From Brachionus manjavacas (Eukaryota > Rotifera > Eurotatoria > Ploima > Brachionidae): DNA of 64,000 nucleotides. The notes below the pieces were generated by a model that saw nothing but the letters and a program-made list of their open reading frames with translations, did no database searches and was not told the origin of the DNA. Each line of letters opens with the position of its first letter. The first letter of the stretch is position 1. The stretch lies in assembly GCA_019054805.1 (NCBI GenBank), contig JAHQIY010000001.1:2308501-2372500 (forward strand), in the 5' to 3' direction. A program made the translations under genes and the position numbers. Shown here one piece after another: positions 23,081-35,600 of the stretch.

Positions 23081-23466
23081 AGATGGCTAATTCGAATTTA
23101 AATTGATTGTTTATTTGATTTACCAAAATAAAAAAGAAAATTAAGATTTTATTTTAAGTAAACAAAATTCAACAAAGTATGTTGCACTATGCTGAATATT
23201 TTTTAAAAAAATCTTCAAAAAAAAAGCTTTCATTCAACTAAAATTCCAAGAGAGTAAATTAACTTTTTTGCACAATTTTCAAAATTCTTAAGACAAAAAT
23301 ATTTGACTAGCAACTTTTTTATTACTAAAGTAAAAATAAATTATAATAAATCAAAAAACATGAGAGAAACTTGGCAGAGCATAATAAAAAATGAAAAAAA
23401 AAACTTGCAATCACTAATAATAAGTGACGATTATTTTCGATAGGAGCGAAACGAACACTCGCGAAA

Positions 23467-23474
23467 ATATCGAT
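23467..23474. promoter_or_regulatory. TATCGATA motif upstream of PIP5K
   Basis: The palindromic octamer TATCGATA is the DRE core-promoter element known from Drosophila housekeeping genes. It lies about 210 bp before the PIP5K start codon. Whether it acts here is inference from position only. Confidence 0.3.
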
Positions 23475-23682
23475 AAACAAATGATAAAACTGGTGTTGTG
23501 TACTTGGCGAAGAGAAACGTTCTTAAACAGCCATTTATTATGCTTATTTTAGGCAAATTATGTCAGCTAATAAATATTTTATCTCCAAATTGGAGCATAT
23601 TCTTTTGTTTAATTTCACTTTTTCTCTTTTTGATGTTTAGATACGATTGTTCGATGTGCGTGAGGAGTTACGTTAATGAATT

Positions 23683-26600
23683 ATGAATGATAATTATCTG
23701 AGTGCTGCTAATACAGGCGCAAACAATCTGAGTCCACATAGCCAGCTGAACACATACTCTTCGTCGTTGTCGTCATCGTCGGCGACTGCGTCTTTGTCGC
23801 ACGGCGCCGCAAATTCAATGAAAAGTCAGGTGACGGCACCGTCCGAGGCCGGCATTAGCCGATCGCCCTCCACCTCCAACCGAGAGACACAGAAGAAAAA
23901 AATCGGACATCGCGAGGTCAAAGACGGCGTTGTTCATTACAAAAAAATTTCCACCGACGAACTCAAAAAGTCAATTCAGTTCGGAATTGTTCACTTTTTG
24001 AGCGAACAAAATCGCACTCAAATGGACCGCGATCTGCTTATGCAAGACTTTCAGATTGTCGAAACTGTCCAATTTCCCAAGTAAGTTAAAAAAATTTTTT
24101 TATTTTTAGCAGAAATAAAGATTTTATTTTAAACAATTTTTCATTTAAAAAATAAATAAATTATATCTAAAGCTGTTCCTTTGATTTTACATGCAGCATC
24201 GAAACGGGTACTATTTTTCGTGCTACAAAATTAAAAAAGGATACTAAAAAAAATTTAATGTTTATTTTTTGTGATCCAAAAATTAATGTCATTGATATTT
24301 ACTTTACATGATTGATACAATTTTTTTACTCTGATATTTAAATAAATAAATGAAAAAATAAGAAATAATTATTAGTTTTTTTTGGCTCTTTTATTCATAT
24401 TAAGGCGGTCGACCTCTTCCGCGTTTAGTTGGTAAATTAAAGTTGATTTCTTGTCAAATAGTTTCAACCGGTTGCTCAACAATCTCAACATCATTTCAAA
24501 CAGAGAAAAACTATTCATAAATTTGATTAATAAAATGATGATTGAGTTTTCATTTTTATGAGCACAATCAACTTAGCAAATTATCTTTTTATTTTTTAAA
24601 CAAAAAAGAAATTTTTGTATCAGCATATTTAATTTTTCTATCTTATACATCTTTTTTATTGTATCACTTGCATGAAATGTAATCTATTTTTTATTTTTAT
24701 TTCTAGCAGAAGAATGAATTTTTGTGTCATCATAAATTATAAGTCCATCAAAGCCATGTCACCCATTTTGAGTTTTTTCTAAATTGTAACGCCTGACTTT
24801 GGCTCTTGAAAAAATTCGAAATATAGCTATTTTTAATGATTTTTTTTTATAATAAAATAAAATCATTATTCTTTTTTTTTATTTTTAAATCAAATCAATA
24901 ATTAATTTAAGTTTTATTGATGCTTTATTTTTATTTGGTTACATGAAAAATATTATCTTAGGTAAACAAGTATGTTGGTCAAAATTTAAGTCCGGACTTT
25001 GACTTAAGTTATTTTTTTGGTATTTTTGTTTCTTTTTGTAAGAAAAAATGATTGATTTCGATTTACATTATTTTAATTTCCATTAAAACAATTTTTTAAA
25101 AACATCATTTATATTTTTTCAAAATTCTAGTCTTCTATCCATGAGTCAACAAAGTGCTACCAGAGTTGGTCATAATCAAAGTCTGACTTTATTTTTTAAA
25201 TAAGGTTTCATTGTCTATGAAATTTAACTTTTAAAGAACCATTTTCCTTTTTGTATTTTATCTGAATTTTAATTTATTTGATCTTGTCCTTTTTTATACT
25301 TTTTGGTTATTTTAATAATTATATTAGAAATTAAACGGGGCCCGGGTTTAGGGATTCGGGTAAGTTGTAGGTTAGAGAAATATTAGATGAAATTTAAATT
25401 TAAACTTTTGATTAACTATTATCTTTATTTTAATTATCAAAAAGTACACAAAGTACAAAAAGGAACAAGCTCAAATAATTTAAAATTACCATAAAGTACA
25501 AAAAGTACAGAAAGGATTTTTATTTTTCAATATTCTCATTTTCTATACCTTGTCGCAGGATATTTTTAAGAAAATTTAATTATCGTTTATTTTTTTTTAT
25601 CAAAAAAAAGAAAAATTTTTGAACGATCTGAATCTTTCAATGCACTAAAATTGAAATTATTTTTTATTATCAATAATTTAAGCTACCTGAAACTTGGTAG
25701 AATCGACACGAGGGAATAGTAACCTAACGAATAACAATCTTCAATGTGATGAAGGCCGAGCTGGGGAAGTGACTGTGCTCTAAACACAGTGTATATACAC
25801 AGTTACCATAGATGGGATCCTACTGTTTCCCATCTTCGCAAGTCTAGCCTGTTAGCTTGTTGTAACTCATATTATTATAATCTAAATTCTAAAAAAATTA
25901 CTTATATTTTACTTTCCAAATTTATATTTTCTAGAATTATTTGAATATAATTCTAATTTTTTTTCAATACAATTAACTACTCTCAACATCAAAAACAAGA
26001 GAGGAAGATCTTTGGGCTCATTAATTAAAAAATATTTCAAATCAGATTAGTTTTGTAAAAATTAAATTAAAAATTTAAATCAATTTAACAATTATTTTTA
26101 GGGTTTTTAAAAAGACAATTTTAAAAAAATTTTTTTTCATTAAATTATTGTTCCGGGACAATTTCAAAAAAATAAATTAATTAAAACGATTTCAGAGATT
26201 TGTGAGAAATTGCTACCAAACCAAAGATTTAACTTCTTTATTAACATTGCAATAGGCTTATGGAATAGACCAACGGCATAGATTGTTCACTCTAAAACTG
26301 TTAATGATATATATTAAAAAATGACTTTTTTATAGGATATCTATCCGCTTAATATTAAATAATTTAATGTATCAACAAATTTCAATAATATGTAAGTTGG
26401 TCAGACCTTACAAGTTAAAAAAAAATTAAAATGGAAGAATTGTTTTTAAGGTAAATATAAAAATTCCTAATAAATGAAAAGCAAAAAAAAAAGTGTATAA
26501 AAAATTAATATATATTTTAATCTAAAACCGAAAAATTGATTCTTTAAATTTTTATACTTTGTATCATCAAATTTAGGATTGAAACATGTTAGTTAAGGTT

Positions 26601-29600
26601 TATGTCCTTGACCATCCTTGGAACAAAACTCCATTTATTAAAGTTATAAAAAATCGTCCAAAATTGAGATTTTAGAACAAAAGTTGAAAAAAATTAAATT
26701 TTTTTAAAAGCAATAAATTAAATGTTTAGTATGATACAATTTTCAAATCTAATTTTAGACCCTTAAAAAACTTTGTGATTATTTTATTCTTTTAAAAAAA
26801 ATCATCAATAATCAATGTCAAAAGACAAACTGATTTTTCATTCAGTCAAACTATCCCAAATATTTATTTTGGTTTTCGCTTAAATTATGACATTGTAAAA
26901 TTTTTTTTCGAAATTTTATTAAGAATTAAAAAAGCGATCTTATGGTTTAAAATCAATTAAATTTGAAAGGTTTTGTAAAAGAGGTGATTTTTAAATTAAA
27001 GATATGTGAACATTGATTTATTTTCTTAATTTTTTCAAAACAAAAGTATAATTCAAATATAATGCATTACATTAATCTAACTTACAAGACGTTGAACTGG
27101 ATTTTATTCTCAATCAGATAGTGGGTCAGAAAATAAAAATGAAAAGTAATTGTTATTTTCAATATCATTCCGAAAATCCGGTCAGAAAAAATTAAATGCT
27201 AAAGAGGATATTATATTCTTCTCACTGGCAAGTGAAATAAAATATTCTTTTATTTATCCTTGCTTGTGTTATCCATTTATTGGCGTGACACATCTTTTCT
27301 ATACGAGACAAACCACAAATTCAGAATTTGGTCACACACTTTAAAAATCCTGAACATCATGTGAAGTAAATTTTACAGATTTTTAAATATCGATATTTTT
27401 CGAAGCTCCAGAATTCACCAAATGTTAGACTTTAATGTTTTTTTTTCAAATTCAGCAAGACAGATTTTTTCTACTGTTGATTCTAATATATTTTTTTTTA
27501 AAACAAAATTACTACCAAAATTTTTAATAAAAATATGGCAAACTTTTTTTCTATTTTCTATTTTTAAATTATAACTTAAAGTAAAAAAAGCTCAAAAAAG
27601 AATTTTTTTTACTGATAAAAAATCAAACAAGATTATTATATATTCAAAAAATCTCTTAAATAAAATCTAAATTTTGGTAATATCCATGTAGCGAATCACC
27701 ACTGTAACTAAAATAATTTTTTTAATGTAAAATACAAACTAAAAATAAAACTTCAATTAATTTAAGCATCAATAAAGCTTAAATTAATTATTGATTTGAT
27801 TTAAAAATAAAAAAAGAGAAGAATGATTTTATTCTATCAAAAAAGGCAGAATTTTTGTTCAAAAAACACCAATTTTTTTACCAAATAATAGACAATTAAA
27901 AAAAAATCTTAAAAAAACTGTAGCCAAAGTCAGGCGTTACAAGTTAGAAAAAACTCAAAATGGGTGAAATGGCTTTGATGGAATTATAATTTATGATGAC
28001 ACAAAAATTCATTCTTCTGCTAGAAATAAAAACAAAAAATAGATTACATTTCATGCAAGTGATACAATAAAAAAGATGTATAAGATAGAAAAATTAAATA
28101 TGCTGATACAAAAATTTCTTTTTTGTATTAAAAATAAAAAGATAATTTGCTAAGTTGATTGTGCTTCTAAAAATCTACCTAGATTATGGGAAGAGAGCGT
28201 TTATTAGGAAAAATATAAAATTCTACCGAAAGTTTTATGCTGAAAATCATATAAGCCATATTTTTCTAGAAAGTTGTTTATGCCATTCGAGTAATTAGCT
28301 TCAAATTTTAATTAAAATAATTTAAAAATCGAAAAATAATAACTCTTAGCAAATTTGATTTTTGCATCTTGTGAAAAATAACATACAAGAGTGGAACAAA
28401 ATCAAATTAAAGTAAAATAAATTTCTCAAATTATTTGGAAATTTTTTCGTTTTTACACAAATGTTCAAAATTTACTTAATTTTTTGTGAAACCTGGAAAT
28501 TTTAAGACTTTTCAAGTTTTTTCAGTAACTCAATAAACTAGACGTTTTAAAGGCTCATTATTAATTTTTCATATTTATCTGTTTCGAGCTAATGCTTTTT
28601 CAGATTAAAAGACTTAGGCCGTAAAATCTTAGATTTTTGATTTTTTACTTTGTTAAAAACAAAAAGCCGAACATTACTATATTTTTATTTCAAAATGTGG
28701 GTTCCTTTACTTAAATATGACACTTTTGGTATCAATAAAATAATTTAAATTACTCAATTTTATTCTTATTAAATAAAATTAAAATAAAATTAAAAATTTA
28801 CTTTTGAAGAACCGGCTCGCCAACTACTCCAGCACATGACTACAGCGATTTTAAACTAAAAGTGTACGCACCGTACGGCTTTCGGTATTTACGACGCAAG
28901 TTCAACGTAAATGAAGTTGATTTTATGGTAATTTAGTAGTTAATCAAAATAATTTTTACGAAAATTCATTTTCAAAGAGTGCACTCGGTGACTCAGAACT
29001 AAAGGAAGTTTCCAATCCGGGCGCTAGTGGCAGCGTTTTCTACAAAACAAGTAATGATAAATACATACTTAAAACAGTACAGTACCAAGAATGCGAATTT
29101 TTAAAGACACTTCTAGCCGGTTATACCCTCGTAAGAAAACATTAAAAAATAAATAAAAAAGAAAAAATTTCATTTCTGAATTTAGAATCTTTTACAAAAC
29201 CTTATCAATCAAAAATTTTCCCTTCTTCCAACAATATACGGTCTTTATTGCTATCAAGTAAATTAAATAAACTAAAAATAAAATGAGAAAAAAATAATTT
29301 TTTTTATTATTAGAAATACGAACTAGCTTCCTTTCTGGTAAGTCAAAAATTTTAAATAAATTATTTACCTGCACTGCTAAAATATTTAATTTTTGTCTAA
29401 AAAAATATCGGATCTAAGTATTTAATTTTTTTCAAGAATTTTTTTTTTATTAAAATTGTAATGTGTGTTTTTTTCTCAGATTTAAGTATTTAATTTCGAC
29501 CATCAATTAATGGACTGACAAAAAAAATTAAATTTTACTGACAAAAAAGACTAAATCTACTGACAAAAAAACTCCATTAGATGACAAATAAATTAATTGA

Positions 29601-32600
29601 CTGATAAAACAATTATTTGAGTGACAAAATATTTTTTTGACTAATTAATTATTTTACAACAAATTAATGATTTTGAGGTCACAATAAAAATCAAAATCTT
29701 GAACTATAGCACCAAAATTAGAAGGAAGCTCCAGACAATTATGACAAACCGTTTTGTTCAAATCTCATCATCAAGCTAGAGTCAACTATGAGAAAACGTC
29801 ACAATTTAAGTTCATTCCTTACAATCTTAGAGAATTAAATTACTAAATAGCTTTCTTTTTTTTTCGTTATTCACTCCTTGTGAAGCATAGGGTCATTACT
29901 TTTGATTTCCACTCAATTCGAACTAAATAGCTTAATTAGAACTAAAATAAAATAAAATAAAAATGAATAAAATTTTGTCAGTGCAAAATTATTAAATAGT
30001 CATCTCAATATATATGTATTTGTCAGTCGTTTAGTTTTTTTGTCAGAATAATTAGTTTTTTATTGTCAGCTAAAATAGATTAAATTAGTCACCACTTTTA
30101 GTTATTTTTGTCATCTTAAAAAAATTAAATTTGTCCCCTCCAAAAAATTTAAGCCTTTAATTTCTGTCCAAAAAATCTAATATTTGTTCAAAATATTTTG
30201 TGCCAATTTTTTTAAATTTTAAAATCACTCATCTCAAGGATGAGTTTAAAAGGCTACAAACCAAAGGGAAAAAATGGGCTATCATTGTTACCATATAAAG
30301 CTTTAGCGGTAAACTTAAAGTTTGTTACAATAGCTACAAAATGCAGAAAGAAAGAGGTGCTTTAGTTAAACAGTAAGGAGGAAAATTGATTATTTTAGAA
30401 TTTTTTTTATGTTTCAAAATATCTTGGTAATAAATATGACTTTTATTGACTAAAATTAGATTTTTGTTAAATAAAATAAACAATTTGTAAATGTTTTATA
30501 TCTTTTTCCTCAATTAGATATATTGGACATAAAATAGATAAAAATGAAAAAAAAAAAAGACAAAAATTAAAAATTTAAACCCAAAGGTAATTTTCTCATA
30601 ATTTTTTTTCTAAACTATCAAGTCTGATCGAACAAATATCAGAATTGTGATAATGAACAACATTTTGCCATCAGACGTCCCGATACACGAAAAATATGAC
30701 CTTAAGGGCTCATCACACAAAAGAAAGGCTAGCAAAGAAGAGAGAGCCAAATCGAATCCAACATTTAAGGATTTAGACTTTCTCGAGGAGCATCCCAATG
30801 GCCTAATGCTTGATGAAAAAAACTATGATAATATAATAGGGAGCATAAAGCGAGATTGTCTAATATTGGAAAGTTTTGGTATTATGGACTACTCATTGTT
30901 GCTTGGTATACACAATTTAGAAAAAGAAAGAAACAACACAGCTATTGAAGCATACTACGAGGCCAGGATAAACAATCCGGCTTACAACAACCCTTCAGTG
31001 AATTCGAACGGGTCCATATCGACTTCCAACAGATATTCGATATCGACTGGACGAAGCATTGAAAATGCATTTAATATGTAATTAAAAATGTTTTGATTTT
31101 TTTCATAGACTGATTTTTTCGATATGTAGAAGCGCGGTGCCCGCCAAAAATTCAAAAGGAGACCGACTACTTCTCTATTTTGGCATCATTGATATACTTC
31201 AAAGTTACAGGTTCAAGAAAAAACTCGAACACACTTTAAAGTCAATGATTACTGATGGCGTAAGTAAAAATTTTAATTTATTCTTAAAATACGAGTCTTT
31301 TTTAAAATCAATTGAATTTAAATTATCTAAATTGTGAAATTAAAACTTTTTTTCTTCTAATTGTCTCTTATAGCAGAATTGTATAAAAGTTACACGTCTA
31401 GTCAAGGTCATGACTTAAAATGCGAAAATAAAAATCTTGGAATTTCCTTTTTTGAGTTTTTTATTAAAAAAAAAATTAATTTATTAAAAAAAATTAGATT
31501 TTTAAAATAAGAAGCATGAAGTTAACGAAAAAAAAACATTTTTAAATTTCAGAATTTATTAATGGTTTAATATCGTCATCAAAGGTCACTTCCTGATTTT
31601 TCCGTTTCTTGATCATCAAATCCATATAATTAGTGTAAAATTAAAAAAGATAAAAAAATGCTCATTCTTTTAAAGTTTTCAATCATATTCAATCTAAAAT
31701 TATTTCGTATTTGGATAAAACTTTTTCCGAGTCACATGAATTTGAAGAAACAATCAAAAACCACCGAAAAACTTCATTAATATTTGGTAATCTAGATATA
31801 CTACTTATTTATAAATGTGAAATAATTTGAAATTAAAAAAATTCGGTTCCAAAATTTTTCTTATAAATGAATTTATATTCAAAATCTAAAATTTTAAATT
31901 GACCGGATCCAAAAAAAAAAGATAAGGATGTTTAACATTAAAATGTTTTTGTTTTTTTTGAAAACTTGAATGAAAAGATGACTTGTTGGAAAAAATTAAA
32001 AAATACAAGTCAATTCGTCATTAATTAGTCATGCAAGAATCTTAGCATTTAAAATTGTTTATTTCAAAATAATCGATTTTATATCAAATACCACAATGAA
32101 TTTAAATCATTTTTAAAAAACTTTAGAATTCTTTTTACTCAAATTTAGTGATTTTAAAATAATAATAATAATCTAATTTTGAAATTTTGAAAAAAAAAAT
32201 TAGACCCATTGAACAACACTTCCATTAATAAATTTTTTTTGTTCTTCTCAAAATAAAATTTTTAATTTAAGCATTAGAAACTAAATTATAATGTCATTTT
32301 TTAATAACATTGTATTAAATAAAATTTTGGAAAAATGAAGTGTTAATCGATCTTTTATGGCCAGGGGCACAATTCTGTTGAAACTTAAAAAAAAAATAGT
32401 TATGAAAAATATTGAGAAAATAAATTTTTAATTTCATCAAAGTTACTAGAAAAATTTTAAATTAATTAAAATAAATTCATTTTTATTATTTATTTTAAAT
32501 ATATAATCTTGATTTTTGAAAAAAATCAGGGAAAATTTTAATAAAAAAGTAAAATTTAATGACTATTTAAATTTTAGAGCAAGATATCAGTTTGCCGGCC

Positions 32601-35600
32601 TAGTTTTTACGCAAGTCGCTTCATAGACTTTATGACCGGGAATGTGTTCAAAAAAGCAAGTAAGTTTGAGCTTAAAAAAAAAGCTTATAAATAACCTTAG
32701 ATAAAAATTTGGTCACGAAGAAGAGGGCGAGTTTAGGAAATACGGCCGTAAAATAATGGCTGCTCTTGGTAACAAAAGAGTTAACCCCTATTTGTGTTGT
32801 ATGACATGTTTAATAACTGTCCCTTTAAATAAGTGTCACAAAATTATTTAGACCCAAAGGTGAATTTTATTTTTTTAGCTCTGAAAAGCTCGCCAAGCCG
32901 AAGGAGACCTACATTCAGGGAGCCCAAAAGAAGCGTCATAAACGAGGAGCCAAATATGCCCCTTGCCAGTGACAGCGCCGAGTCAGATTTTAAAAATTTC
33001 AAAGACTTCAAGCCCATTGACAGTGTCGACAGTGTGTCAGCAATTTTAAATCCCGGCCTAAATTTGCCAACTCAGTCCAAATTCAGCAATTTGAACGAGT
33101 ACAGCGAAGAAGAACAAGCAAAATCAAGTCCAAGTCAACGAAATCAGCATTTATCTACTAGCTCTATTTCGATTAGAATTGAGCCGCACTCCCCAATTAA
33201 AATCAAAACCACTAATGATCTAATCGACTCGAGCTCGAGTCCTCAGGTGCCCAAAAACAATTCTTTGCACTCACCGCAAAACCAATACAAATTTAATGGT
33301 ATTTATCTTTTTTTTAATATTTTTTTGCTTTAAACAAAATCCCTTTCTCGCTTGATGTTTTACTTCTTTTTGCCATGCCCTTTATCCAATTTATATCCTG
33401 TTTATAGTTTTTGAAAAATCAGACAGTGTAACTATACCAATTGAAATGACATCGCAGCGTAAACGGCACGTTCCGTCGTCACCTGTTGTCTTAGATTTAA
33501 ATATTAGTTAAGTACGTATCGAATTAATTTTGGCTGTTTTTTATGTTTTAATATGTCTTTAAAATTTTCTGCTCCATTTGTCACCATTTAAATTTGTTTT
33601 TGTTTTTAGGACCGAGTATTTCTAAAGAAAATGCGGGTAAATTTTTTTAAACTAGTTGTGTTTTTGGTTGGAGTCTTGTTATTTTTTTTGTTTCTATATT
33701 TTTATCTGAATTTGCTTGGCTTTTTATTTTAAATTTCTAGAAATCCGGACTTGTAGAATTAAGTTCAAGTACTAGTTAAAATAAAACAAATTTGATGAAA
33801 GTGTATAAAATATTCATTTATTTAAAAAACTTTAAAACTTGCTTTTGTAGATGATTTTTTTTTTAAATATTTTTTTATCTTATTTAAAATCTTAAATTAA
33901 TTTTTGAATTTTTAGTCATATTTTTTTGAAATAAAAATAATTTAAGATTTTTTTTAGCTTACTACGATTATGAAAGTTCTCAGATCTTCCATGATTAAAA
34001 AAAAATCGTTTTGAAGCCACAATAGGTCATAGTTCGATATTTAGCTATTAAAAGATTATAAAAAAAAAGCAAATTGAAGTTTAAAATCACATTTAAACGA
34101 TCATCAAATTTTCAAATTTATTTTTTTTTTAGTTTTTAAGTATTGTCTTCCAAACTAAATTTTTCATAATAAACGAGAAATTATTCTTAATAATTTAAAT
34201 TTAAATATTCTATAGCTTGATCGAATGTTTTTTTAACTAGGAGGAAAAAATGAGACTGGGAAAATTTGTGACATTTGATATTTTTGTTAGCGCCAAAAGT
34301 CATATCAAAAAAAGTTTTAACCTAATTTTTTAATTGACTTTTGAATTTTTTTAATATTAAGTTTAATTAAAAAAAGAAAAAATGTATTGAATAAGATTTA
34401 AAATTTTTTTTTTCAAGCAACAAAAAACATGACTTCATATTTTTCATCAAAAAGCGATTTTCTTAATTATCTTAGTCAAAATTTTGTTTTTAAATCTGAG
34501 AGACCTAAAAAAAAATTAAAATGATTTTTTTTAGATAATTTAAAACCCGCTGAGGGTGAAAAATCTTCAAAGTATGTCTACATTATCCGCTAGGGTAGAA
34601 AAGAGAAAACTTTTAAATTATAAATTCAGTGTTTTACTTAAGTTTTTGCTCAAAATTAATTATATAAAGACTGGTTTGAAAATTGAATTTTTATTGCCAA
34701 ACAGACCTGTTTAAAAGAATCTTGGATTAAATAATTTATTTTATTAAAGTTATTAAAAATCCATATTACCTTTAACAATATTGTTTTCAACAAAATAAAA
34801 AAAATATTAAAAAAATTTAATTTAACCAAAAAAACTTTAAAAAGTCCAAGAAAATAAAAACTTAATTTGGCTAAGAATTAATTTTTATATAGAAAATAAA
34901 AACAAATTCTGAATTTTTACTGATTAAAAATCTTTCAATTTTAGATTGTTTTTTGAATTTTTTCTATAAATTCAAAATTTTCAAAAATGCTCGGAATCTT
35001 GAAGTTAATAATCAATTCAAAATTTTATCTTTAGAATTAGTTTAATTAATTTTAATGTAACATTCCTAGCCTGTTACATTAATGTAATGTTAACCCATTT
35101 GTAAAATCGATTTTTAAATCTTAAGTTATAAAATGATTTTTTGTAAAGTTTATTTTGAATTTTTTTATTTCAAAATTGGTAAAAATTTCGATCTCTTCAC
35201 TTAATTACTTATTTTGAATTTCATTTCTAAATTTAATTTTGAATGCTAGACTAAAAAACTGTTGAAATAAACAACTCTAAAATAAACTTTACAAAAAATC
35301 AGTTAATTCATTTAAAATTAAAAATTGATTTATCGATCAATTGAGAAAATTGAAAAACTTTCTATATCGAAATTATTTAAAATTGTTCAAAGATTTATTT
35401 TATTATCTAAAAATAATGATCATAAACTTCCCTGTTTTTTTTGGACATTTCCTGTGTTAATAGGCTTTTAATAATGAAATCAAATTTTTTAAGCAATTAC
35501 TGTAATACCAATGAGTCACAAAATTACGAATTCTGAATTTTAAAAATTCTTTTTAATTTAGCTTAAAGTGTTGGTAAAAATCAAAATTAAAATTTGAATT

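Noticed and set aside
23498..23686. 62-codon frame overlapping the PIP5K start codon
   Set aside because: Low-complexity hydrophobic product, no motif; most likely untranslated leader or chance. Kept only as a remark in the PIP5K entry.
32700..32870. Less AT-rich segment between PIP5K exons seven and eight that could be a cassette exon
   Set aside because: No pair of splice sites keeps the kinase frame open; every joined reading meets a stop.
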